Shown one piece after another: positions 8,077 through 14,871 of a stretch of 53,848 nt of DNA (its first letter is position 1; each line of letters starts with the position of its first letter). Both the position numbers and the translations under genes were made by a program. A model generated the notes under the pieces. It was not told the DNA's origin. It did not search any database and saw nothing but the letters and a program-made list of their open reading frames with translations. The DNA is from Clostridium gallinarum (GTDB taxonomy: Bacteria > Bacillota > Clostridia > Clostridiales > Clostridiaceae): NCBI RefSeq assembly GCF_014836325.1, contig NZ_JACSQZ010000018.1, positions 1 through 53,848 of the forward strand. Reading direction: 5' to 3'.

Positions 8077-10119
8077 CTATACTAATAAATTTTTAATATA
8101 TGATCCTTCCTTACAAAATACAGGAATATTATCTAATGGTGCGTCAATAGTAATGAATTGACCGCCTTCATATATCTTTTCTGTATTAATATCAATCCAA
8201 TTATTTCCATTTGGTAAATAAACCTTTCTTTGTCTATCTCTATAGTACATAATTGGAGCTACAAGTAGTTCTGAACCAAACATATATTGATTATCTACTG
8301 TCCAAGCTGTTTCATCTTCCGGATAATCAAAGAATGTAGGTCTCATTATTGGTTCTCCTGATTTATGAGTTTCATTAAATAGCCCTGATATATAGCCCTT
8401 TAATTTTTCTCTTATATTTATATACTTAACAAATATCTTTTGAGCTTCCTCACCATATGACCAAATTTCGTTATCTGCACCACTTTCACATTGACCTCCG
8501 CCATCTTTTCCAAGAGGTTTTTTATGAGGTTGTCTATCTCCATGCATTCTAAGAATTGGAGAAAATGTTGAATATTGGAACCATCTTATCATTAACTCTC
8601 TGAATTCTGGATCATTTATATTTCCACCATGGAATCCTCCTATATCAGTTGTCCACCATGGATTTCCTGCAATACTCATATTTAATCCTGTATTAACTTG
8701 ATTTCTAAATGCTCCAAAGCTAGAATCTATATCTCCAGACCATACTAAAGTTCCATATTTTTGGCTTCCAGCCCAACAACCTCTAATTAATGTTACAGGA
8801 GTTTTATTTTCTTTTACTAATCCGTCATATACAATTTTAGAAAACTCATTAGGATATAAGTTACCTACTTTTAAGTCAGTTCCTAAGTGATATCTATAGT
8901 TATCAAAATCATATAATGCATAGCCAGGCTCAGCTACATCAAGCCAGAACATAGATATTCCATTATCATAGTAACTCTTCTTCAATCTTTCCCAAACATA
9001 ATCTCTTGTTTCAGGGTTAGTTGGATCTATAAATACAGTGTTACTTAATTGCTGCATTGTAATCCTTACTCCCCTATTAACTTTAACTAATAACCCCTTT
9101 TCAATAGCTTCATTATAATTCTTAGCATTTTGTGATATTGTTGGCCATACAGAAATCATTGTTTCTATACCCATTTCTTTTAACTCATCTACCATCTTTT
9201 GTGGATCCGGCCAATATCTCTTATCAAAATCATAATGTCCTTGCTCTGTCCAATGGAAGAAATCTATTACTAAAACTGATGGTGTAATACCTAGCTCTTT
9301 ATATTTTTTAGCTACTTCTAAAACTTCTTCTTGTGTTTGATATCTCATCTTACTTTGCCATAATCCTAATAGATTTTCTGGCATTTCAGGGGCTCTACCA
9401 ACAACACTTGTATAGTTTTCTATTATCTTTTTGGGAGTATCTTCTGATGTTATCCAGTAATCTAAATAATCAGTAGATTTCATAGTCCATTCTGTTATAT
9501 TTTTTGCAAAATTTACTTCTCCAATACCAGGATTATTCCATAAGAATCCATAATTTTTGTTTGATATATAAAACGGAACTGTTAGCTGGCTATTTCTATG
9601 GGCCAATTCTAATTTACAATACTTTAAATCTAAGAATGATTGTTGATATTGACCCATTCCAAATATTTTTTCATTTGGAGCTGACTCAAATCTTTGAGTC
9701 AGCTTATAATCTCCATTTAAGGAAGGGATGAACTCTCTAGCTCTTAGCTTTAAAGTACATGAAAACCCAGTAATACTTTTTACACTAACATCTTCGTTAC
9801 CCATATCATTAGCAACAGCTCTTTCTCTAATATACTCTTCTAATAATATTTCATCCTTAGCATTTTTAAATACTATTCTATTTCTATTAGTTACATATGC
9901 TTTGATGTTTCCATTAATAATTTCTGCTTCATTTAAATCTTCAAATATTTTTATATTTGCTTTAGTATTTTCGACCTTTTCTGTTAATGCATTTTCATAT
10001 TGAGGAATATCTCCATAAGGTGTTGATCTAACCCTAAAACTATTTTTTCCCCATGGCTCTATACACAATATTTCATTATCATATTTGCGAAAAAGCTTAT
10101 TATCGGTAGTGTAGAACAT
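8077..10119 (-). CDS. GH31 family glycosidase, probable alpha-xylosidase
   Basis: Glycoside hydrolase family 31 enzyme of 680 aa, cytoplasmic (no signal peptide). An N-terminal beta-sandwich (about 1-230) precedes the (beta/alpha)8 barrel. The predicted nucleophile is Asp394 in MFWLDVAEPG and the acid/base is Asp463 in WSGDIDSSF; a C-terminal beta domain follows. GH31 includes alpha-glucosidases and alpha-xylosidases. The xylose choice rests on context: it lies between xylA and the PTS/xylB genes, as alpha-xylosidase xylQ sits in lactobacillar xyl operons for isoprimeverose. It should release xylose for XylA. Its ribosome binding site is an uninterrupted run of nine G residues. Confidence 0.85.
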   Translation of the reverse strand: MFYTTDNKLFRKYDNEILCIEPWGKNSFRVRSTPYGDIPQYENALTEKVENTKANIKIFEDLNEAEIINGNIKAYVTNRNRIVFKNAKDEILLEEYIRERAVANDMGNEDVSVKSITGFSCTLKLRAREFIPSLNGDYKLTQRFESAPNEKIFGMGQYQQSFLDLKYCKLELAHRNSQLTVPFYISNKNYGFLWNNPGIGEVNFAKNITEWTMKSTDYLDYWITSEDTPKKIIENYTSVVGRAPEMPENLLGLWQSKMRYQTQEEVLEVAKKYKELGITPSVLVIDFFHWTEQGHYDFDKRYWPDPQKMVDELKEMGIETMISVWPTISQNAKNYNEAIEKGLLVKVNRGVRITMQQLSNTVFIDPTNPETRDYVWERLKKSYYDNGISMFWLDVAEPGYALYDFDNYRYHLGTDLKVGNLYPNEFSKIVYDGLVKENKTPVTLIRGCWAGSQKYGTLVWSGDIDSSFGAFRNQVNTGLNMSIAGNPWWTTDIGGFHGGNINDPEFRELMIRWFQYSTFSPILRMHGDRQPHKKPLGKDGGGQCESGADNEIWSYGEEAQKIFVKYINIREKLKGYISGLFNETHKSGEPIMRPTFFDYPEDETAWTVDNQYMFGSELLVAPIMYYRDRQRKVYLPNGNNWIDINTEKIYEGGQFITIDAPLDNIPVFCKEGSYIKNLLV

Positions 10120-10124
10120 TAAAT

Positions 10125-10133
10125 CCCCCCCCC
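10125..10133 (-). repeat. G9 homopolymer forming the GH31 ribosome binding site
   Basis: Nine consecutive G residues on the coding strand fill the gap between the xylA stop and the GH31 start (TAA, G9, ATTTA, ATG). In such AT-rich DNA a G9 run is unusual. It is prone to slipped-strand length change, which would alter the Shine-Dalgarno to start spacing. Confidence 0.9.
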
Positions 10134-11441
10134 TTAATAAATATAGTCATTAAGCTTAGATTTTACATATTCAATATGTGATGATTGGTTGTTAACTTCT
10201 TTTATTGATAATGCATAGCTAGTTAGTGACTCTAAGTCTGCTTCATTATTTAATAAATTATTTCCTAAATCGCTCTTATAAGATGAATATCTTTCCTTTT
10301 TGATGTTATCTAAATATTCACTTTCAATTATTCTTGCTGCTGCCTTTAATCCTCTTGCATAAGTATCCATTCCTGCTATATGGGATATAAACAGATCTTC
10401 TTGTTCAAAAGAACTTCTTCTAACCTTAGCATCAAAGTTTATACCTCCATCATGTAATCCACCATTTTTTAAGATTTCTATCATAACTAATGTAGTATCA
10501 TAAAGATTAGTTGGGAATTCATCAGTATCCCATCCTAGTAGTGAATCTCCTTGGTTTGCATCTATTGAACCTAACGCATTATAGTTTCTTGCTATATTTA
10601 ACTCATGTTCAAAAGTATGTCCAGCTAACATTGCATGATTTGCTTCTATATTTAATTTAAAATCTTCCATTAAATCATATCTTTGAAGAAATGCTAATGT
10701 TGTTGCAGAGTCAAAATCATATTGATGTGTCATTGGCTCTTTTGGCTTAGGTTCTATTAAGAAAGTTAATTTATGATTAATCTTCTTAGTATAAGCTACT
10801 GCCATTTTATATAGTCTTGCTATATTTTCTTCTTCAAACTTAATATCTGTATTTAAGAAACTTTCATAACCTTCTCTTCCACCCCAAAATACAAAGTTCT
10901 TACCACCAAGTTTTTTACTTATATCTATTCCTTTTTTAACTTGAGCTGCTGAAATTGCATAAACATCTAAGTTAGGGCTTGAAGCTGCTCCGTTAACATA
11001 TATTGGATTAGAATGTCTATCTGCTGTATTCCATAAAAGCTTAATTCCTGTCTTGTCCATCTTTTCTTTAATATAATCAGTTACAACATCTAAATTGCTG
11101 AAAAATTCTTCTAAGCTATTTCCAAAAGGAGCTATATCCATATCATGGAAACAAAAATATTCAACACCTAATTTTTCAAAAAACTCAAAAGCTGCATCTA
11201 CCTTATTCATAGCAGTTTTCATAGGATCTTCTGTATTCCAATTTCTAATATTTGTTGCCTTTCCAAAAGGATCTGATCCATCTTGATTAAATGTATGCCA
11301 ATAAGCAACTGCAAATTTAAGATGTTCCTTCATAGGTTTTCCCATTACTATTTCTTCTGGATTGTAATGATGGAAGGCAAACATATTATTACTGTTTGGT
11401 CCCTCATATTTTATTTTTTGTATGTTACTAAAGTATTCCAT
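10134..11441 (-). CDS. xylA: Xylose isomerase
   Basis: Metal-dependent isomerase of 435 aa converting D-xylose to D-xylulose. Signatures are VFWGGREGYE (about 184-193) and LIEPKPKEPMTHQYDFD. The catalytic histidine is His99 in CFHDMDIAP, with Asp102 as relay partner. Substrate-pocket Trp137 and Val184 match the residues that favour xylose over glucose in Thermoanaerobacterium XylA. The loop after Trp137 reads NTADRHSNPIY, whereas relatives have NTANMFSNPRY; D141, R142, H143 and I147 are unusual. It is the first gene of the operon, behind an operator-covered promoter. Confidence 0.95.
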   Translation of the reverse strand: MEYFSNIQKIKYEGPNSNNMFAFHHYNPEEIVMGKPMKEHLKFAVAYWHTFNQDGSDPFGKATNIRNWNTEDPMKTAMNKVDAAFEFFEKLGVEYFCFHDMDIAPFGNSLEEFFSNLDVVTDYIKEKMDKTGIKLLWNTADRHSNPIYVNGAASSPNLDVYAISAAQVKKGIDISKKLGGKNFVFWGGREGYESFLNTDIKFEEENIARLYKMAVAYTKKINHKLTFLIEPKPKEPMTHQYDFDSATTLAFLQRYDLMEDFKLNIEANHAMLAGHTFEHELNIARNYNALGSIDANQGDSLLGWDTDEFPTNLYDTTLVMIEILKNGGLHDGGINFDAKVRRSSFEQEDLFISHIAGMDTYARGLKAAARIIESEYLDNIKKERYSSYKSDLGNNLLNNEADLESLTSYALSIKEVNNQSSHIEYVKSKLNDYIY

Positions 11442-11460
11442 ATATACACCTCTTTTAATT

Positions 11461-11481
11461 AGTTAGTTTTCCTATCTAACT
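11461..11481 (-). promoter_or_regulatory. Putative XylR operator
   Basis: Inverted repeat AGTTAG-N9-CTAACT beginning just downstream of the xylA -10 box, hence across the transcription start. A repressor bound here would block the leftward operon. Assigned to XylR because the ROK regulator is divergently encoded next to it; binding is inferred. Confidence 0.6.
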
Positions 11482-11483
11482 CA

Positions 11484-11512
11484 ATAATACACCCTACTTT
11501 TTCCAATGTCAA
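11484..11512 (-). promoter_or_regulatory. xylA operon promoter
   Basis: Consensus sigma-A promoter on the minus strand: TTGACA (11512-11507), 17-nt spacer, TATTAT (11489-11484). Its 5' end is shared with a cre-like sequence and its 3' end abuts the operator. Confidence 0.9.
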
Positions 11513-11520
11513 TGTTTACA
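11507..11520 (-). promoter_or_regulatory. Catabolite-responsive element (cre) over the xylA -35 box
   Basis: The minus strand reads TGTAAACATTGACA, matching the CcpA consensus TGWAANCGNTNWCA at every fixed position except the central G. It overlaps the -35 TTGACA, a typical place for CcpA repression of sugar operons. Confidence 0.65.
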
Positions 11521-11578
11521 TTTGAAATTTTTTAAAAATTTTAAAAACTCATTTTTATTCTAAATTTTATTTTATTTT

Positions 11579-11607
11579 TTGAACTTTTTTCTATGCTATG
11601 ATATATT
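11579..11607 (+). promoter_or_regulatory. xylR promoter
   Basis: TTGAAC (11579-11584), 17-nt spacer, TATATT (11602-11607). A small palindrome, ATTATT-CT-AATAAT, overlaps the -10 box and start region and could allow autoregulation. Confidence 0.6.
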
Positions 11608-11638
11608 ATTCTAATAATACATAAACAAGGAGTTTAAA

Positions 11639-12790
11639 ATGGATAATAACAAATTTAATATAAGAAAATTTAATATAGTTCAAATATTAACTCTTCTTTT
11701 TAAGAAACCTAATATTTCTAGAATAGATATTTCTAAACTAATAAATCTTAATAAAGCTAGCGTCTCTGAAATAATAGCTCTTTTAATAGAAAAAAATTTA
11801 GTTAGTGAAATTGGTACCGGAGTAAGTGGAACTAGCGGTGGAAGAAAGCCTATTTTACTTAAAATTAATGAAAAAGCCGGTTGTAGTTTAGGTATTGATT
11901 TAGGTATTGATTATGTTAGTTTTTTACTTACTGATTTAAATAAAAATGTATTATTTTATGATTACTATGAAGAAATAATCAACAAAAATAATGTGGTTGA
12001 AATTATTGTAAAAGTAATAACTTCACTAGAAAGTATCTTTAAAGACTATGAATATGGATTAATAGGTGCTACATTAGCAGTTCATGGTAGAGTTTTTAAT
12101 AATAAAATCCAATTTACTCCCTATTATGACCTAGATGAAATAGACTTAATAAAACAATTATCTTCATTTATTCTAGATGTTAATTTTTATTTAGAAAACG
12201 AATCTAACCTAGCAGCTATTGGAGAATTTGAAAATTCAATAAATCCACTAAATAATGCAGTAGTTATAAATATTCATTCTGGTATAGGATCTGGTATAAT
12301 AATTAATGGTAAATTATATACTGGTTTTGAAGGAAGAGCAGGGGAAATAGGGCATATAGTACTTATTCCAAACGGAAAAGATTGTCCCTGTGGAAATAAA
12401 GGGTGCTTTGAACAATACTGTTCAATTCCTGCTTTATTAGATGATTTTAATAGTAAATCCGATTTAAAAATTCGTACAATAAAAGAACTTTGCGATTTAT
12501 ACAATTCTAATAATAAAAATGCTATTGACTCATTAACAAAAAATATAGAATTTATGTCAATAGGAATATCAAATATATTTAATTTATTTGCAGCTGATAA
12601 TATATTTATTCATAGTGAAATAACTAATTATATGCCTGATTACTTAAAATTAATTAATAATAAAATAGATACCATATTTTCAAAATCAATTACCATTCTT
12701 CCAAACAAATTAGATAGTAAATCTAACTTATATGGTGGAATTAATAAATGTATATATAACTTTTTTAATGAAATTCCTGATAAATTATAA
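11639..12790 (+). CDS. xylR: ROK-family xylose repressor
   Basis: DNA-binding ROK protein of 383 aa. The N-terminal winged helix-turn-helix (about residues 10-70, with SRIDISKLINLNKASVSEII) is followed by a glycokinase-like sugar-sensing domain with SLGIDLGIDY and GSGIIINGKLYTGFEGRAGEIGH. A ROK zinc motif (CPCGNKGCFEQYC, Cys249 onward) follows the conserved His. It is divergent from xylA with a 197-bp shared control region, the usual arrangement of XylR in Firmicutes. In that scheme it represses the xyl operon until xylose binds. ATG 11639 follows AAGGAG. Confidence 0.92.
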   Translation: MDNNKFNIRKFNIVQILTLLFKKPNISRIDISKLINLNKASVSEIIALLIEKNLVSEIGTGVSGTSGGRKPILLKINEKAGCSLGIDLGIDYVSFLLTDLNKNVLFYDYYEEIINKNNVVEIIVKVITSLESIFKDYEYGLIGATLAVHGRVFNNKIQFTPYYDLDEIDLIKQLSSFILDVNFYLENESNLAAIGEFENSINPLNNAVVINIHSGIGSGIIINGKLYTGFEGRAGEIGHIVLIPNGKDCPCGNKGCFEQYCSIPALLDDFNSKSDLKIRTIKELCDLYNSNNKNAIDSLTKNIEFMSIGISNIFNLFAADNIFIHSEITNYMPDYLKLINNKIDTIFSKSITILPNKLDSKSNLYGGINKCIYNFFNEIPDKL

Positions 12791-12837
12791 AAGGAGTTAT
12801 TGCATAACGAATAAAAATTCGTTAGCTATAACTCCTT
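12791..12837 (+). terminator. Long hairpin after xylR
   Basis: Outer arms 12791-12800 and 12828-12837 pair over 10 bp, and an inner hairpin (AACGAA/TTCGTT, 12806-12823) stacks inside. It starts one base after the xylR stop. The T-run is weak, so it may act bidirectionally. Confidence 0.65.
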
Positions 12838-12859
12838 ATTAAAAACCTATAATTCTCCA

Positions 12860-12880
12860 AACTACTCAAAGTAGTTTTCA
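12860..12880. terminator. Small hairpin between xylR and pepA
   Basis: AACTAC, a 5-nt loop, and GTAGTT with four T residues at the end on the plus strand. It lies 38 bp past the pepA stop and may help end either convergent transcript. Confidence 0.4.
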
Positions 12881-12917
12881 CCTTAATTCCACATTATTAG
12901 TTATTCATTTTACATTA

Positions 12918-14393
12918 TTATTTGCTTCTTCTCTTTGCTAGTTCATATAGTGTGTGAACTGGAGCTCCTGTTCCACCCTTAACTCCTAAATCGCTATTTT
13001 TAGAAGTCCAAGCTGTTCCAGCTATGTCTAAGTGTAACCATGGTTTATCTTGAACGAAAGCTTCTATGAATAATCCAGCAGTTATTGTTCCTGCAAATCT
13101 TCCACCACTATTCTTTAAATCTGCTATATCAGATTTAATTAACTTTTTATAATCATCAAAAGCAGGTAATTGCCACATCTTATCTCCAGTATATTCTGAA
13201 GCTGATTTTAATTCTTCAAAGAAGTTTTGATTATTTGTAACTACTGCTGTAGTTGTTTCACCTAGTGCAACTAATGCTGCTCCTGTTAATGTTGCTAAAT
13301 CTATAACTTCATTAACTTTTTCTTCTGTTATAATATAGTGAACAGCATCTACTAAAGTTAATCTACCTTCAGCATCTGTATTAACAACTTCTATAGTTTT
13401 ACCCGCCATAGTTCCTATTACTTCACCTGGCTTATATGCTTCTCCAGAAATTAAGTTTTCACAAGCTGCAACAACTGCAATTACATTAAGCTTTAATCCT
13501 CTTTTAGCAATTATAGACATTGCTCCTATAACTGAAGCTGCTCCACCCATATCTGATTTCATATCTAACATACTGTCAGTTGGTTTAATTGAATATCCAC
13601 CTGAATCATAAGTTAATCCCTTACCTACTAGTCCAAGAACATTATCTTTGTTATCCTTGTCCCCAAAGTATCTCATAACTATAAGCTTAGGTTCTTTTGA
13701 AGATCCCTTTGCAACATTATAAAATGCTTCCATTTTTAAAGCTTTTATTTTATCAACACCATGAACTTCTACTTCAAATCCACTTTCTTTCCCCACTTTA
13801 ATCGCTTCTTCTGCTAAAGTTTCTGGATAAATAACATTTGATGGCTCATTAACTAAGTTTCTTGCTATAATTATTCCCTTAGCTACTTCAACACCTTCAT
13901 TTATAGCTTCTTCTATTTCCTTTGTAGCTTCTTTTATTCCACATCTAGAAATTGAAATATTTAATTCCTTTTCTTCCATTTCAGAAGTCTTATACTTATT
14001 GAATGTATAACTAGCTAATTCTGCTGATGTTGCCATAGTCTTAATTAACTCTTCAAGATTTATTTTTTCTGTATGAGGAACTCTTAAGAATATGTTTTTA
14101 AGACCTAAAGCCTTAACCTTCTTAACTCCCTTTCCAGTTGCTTCTCTAACATTATCTAAAGTTAGATTTTCTTCTTTTCCTAGTCCAACTAAAACTACTG
14201 TTTGAATAGTATTATCTAAAGCTCTTGTGAATCTATATATTTCCCCGTTCTTTCCTTTAAATAATTCTCTTTCTTCCGCAAATTTTATGTTTTTGTTTAA
14301 CTCTTCATTTGATACTGCTAAATTATCTTCTAATAAATATATAACTAGAGCATCTGCTGTTGAACAAGTTAAATTTCTATAATTTATGCTCAT
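12918..14393 (-). CDS. pepA: Leucyl aminopeptidase (M17 family)
   Basis: Cytosolic di-metal (Zn or Mn) aminopeptidase of 491 aa that trims N-terminal residues from peptides. The C-terminal catalytic domain carries the M17 signature NTDAEGRL (338-345), preceded by VGKGLTYDSGGYSIKP and KSDMGGAA, which supply metal ligands and the catalytic lysine. The less conserved N-terminal domain covers about residues 1-165. ATG 14393 is preceded by AGAGGTGG. It is monocistronic, with its own promoter. Confidence 0.96.
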   Translation of the reverse strand: MSINYRNLTCSTADALVIYLLEDNLAVSNEELNKNIKFAEERELFKGKNGEIYRFTRALDNTIQTVVLVGLGKEENLTLDNVREATGKGVKKVKALGLKNIFLRVPHTEKINLEELIKTMATSAELASYTFNKYKTSEMEEKELNISISRCGIKEATKEIEEAINEGVEVAKGIIIARNLVNEPSNVIYPETLAEEAIKVGKESGFEVEVHGVDKIKALKMEAFYNVAKGSSKEPKLIVMRYFGDKDNKDNVLGLVGKGLTYDSGGYSIKPTDSMLDMKSDMGGAASVIGAMSIIAKRGLKLNVIAVVAACENLISGEAYKPGEVIGTMAGKTIEVVNTDAEGRLTLVDAVHYIITEEKVNEVIDLATLTGAALVALGETTTAVVTNNQNFFEELKSASEYTGDKMWQLPAFDDYKKLIKSDIADLKNSGGRFAGTITAGLFIEAFVQDKPWLHLDIAGTAWTSKNSDLGVKGGTGAPVHTLYELAKRRSK

Positions 14394-14425
14394 TTAACCA
14401 CCTCTTTATAAACATCTTTTTACTT

Positions 14426-14454
14426 ATGATACCACTATTAGAAAATCTATTCAA
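14426..14454 (-). promoter_or_regulatory. pepA promoter
   Basis: On the minus strand TTGAAT (14454-14449), 17-nt spacer, TATCAT (14431-14426), about 33 nt before the pepA start. Confidence 0.65.
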
Positions 14455-14550
14455 TGGATAATTATTATTATTTAAAATACTTAGAAAATTTTTTATTTTT
14501 ATTTGTATAAAAAACTTAAAACTGTAAATACTATTTAATGTAGATACAAA

Positions 14551-14607
14551 ACCTGTTTATACAGGTCCCATCCCCCATTTATTTATAAAGCGCTTCGGCG
14601 CTTTTTT
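14551..14607 (+). terminator. Hairpin plus UUCG terminator; possible 3' end of a small RNA
   Basis: ACCTGT-TTAT-ACAGGT (14551-14566) is followed by a C-rich linker and then a strong terminator: arms 14587-14593 and 14598-14604 around a C(TTCG)G loop, then a T-run. No plus-strand gene lies upstream, since pepA runs left from 14393. The terminator therefore ends either a short RNA begun near 14500 or read-through antisense to pepA. The promoter is uncertain (TGTATAAA near 14500). Confidence 0.55.
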
Positions 14608-14622
14608 ATTTTAGAAAATTAT
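14601..14622 (+). repeat. 22-bp direct repeat, copy 1
   Basis: CTTTTTTATTTTAGAAAATTAT occurs exactly here and again at 14782-14803. Each copy starts in the T-run of a terminator hairpin. The copies bracket the structured element at 14623-14781, which suggests local duplication or insertion. Confidence 0.85.
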
Positions 14623-14713
14623 ATCTATGGACAAGTTATGGATAATTTTATTAGAGTAGTAAAATTCGTAGTGTAAGAAATATGGCTTTTATAATTTCCT
14701 TCCTTCAGTTTGG

Positions 14714-14790
14714 AAGTGTTAAAGTATCATAGCAAGGTGACTTGGAGCTGTAAGGCGGAACCTGGATATGATACTTTAACACTTTTTTAT
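14714..14790 (+). ncRNA. Unclassified structured RNA or attenuator upstream of the PBP gene
   Basis: Perfect 17-bp arms (14714-14730 and 14768-14784) close a 37-nt apical region and are followed by a T-run, so the 3' end is an intrinsic terminator. Inside, CAAG-GTGA-CTTG (14733-14744) forms a hairpin with a GNRA tetraloop, and a G-rich segment follows. It ends about 80 nt before the PBP start codon. It could be a free small RNA or a leader that attenuates the PBP gene. I could not match it to a riboswitch class I know. Confidence 0.5.
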
Positions 14791-14803
14791 TTTAGAAAAT
14801 TAT
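14782..14803 (+). repeat. 22-bp direct repeat, copy 2
   Basis: Exact second copy of the repeat at 14601-14622, starting in the T-run of the structured RNA hairpin. Confidence 0.85.
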
Positions 14804-14824
14804 GTAAAATATCTATATTAATGG

Positions 14825-14830
14825 TATAAT
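14825..14830 (+). promoter_or_regulatory. -10 element before the PBP gene
   Basis: Consensus TATAAT, 42 nt before the start codon and downstream of the terminator-like hairpin. No good -35 box lies at 16-18 nt, so the promoter may be weak or activator-dependent. Confidence 0.45.
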
Positions 14831-14871
14831 TTAAAATATTAAATATTTATTTAAGGAGATGATGTAAATTT

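Noticed and set aside
14551..14607. Known riboswitch class before the PBP gene
   Set aside because: Neither this hairpin pair nor the one at 14714 matched the SAM, ZTP, preQ1, THF, guanidine, c-di-GMP or SRP RNA signatures that I can recall.
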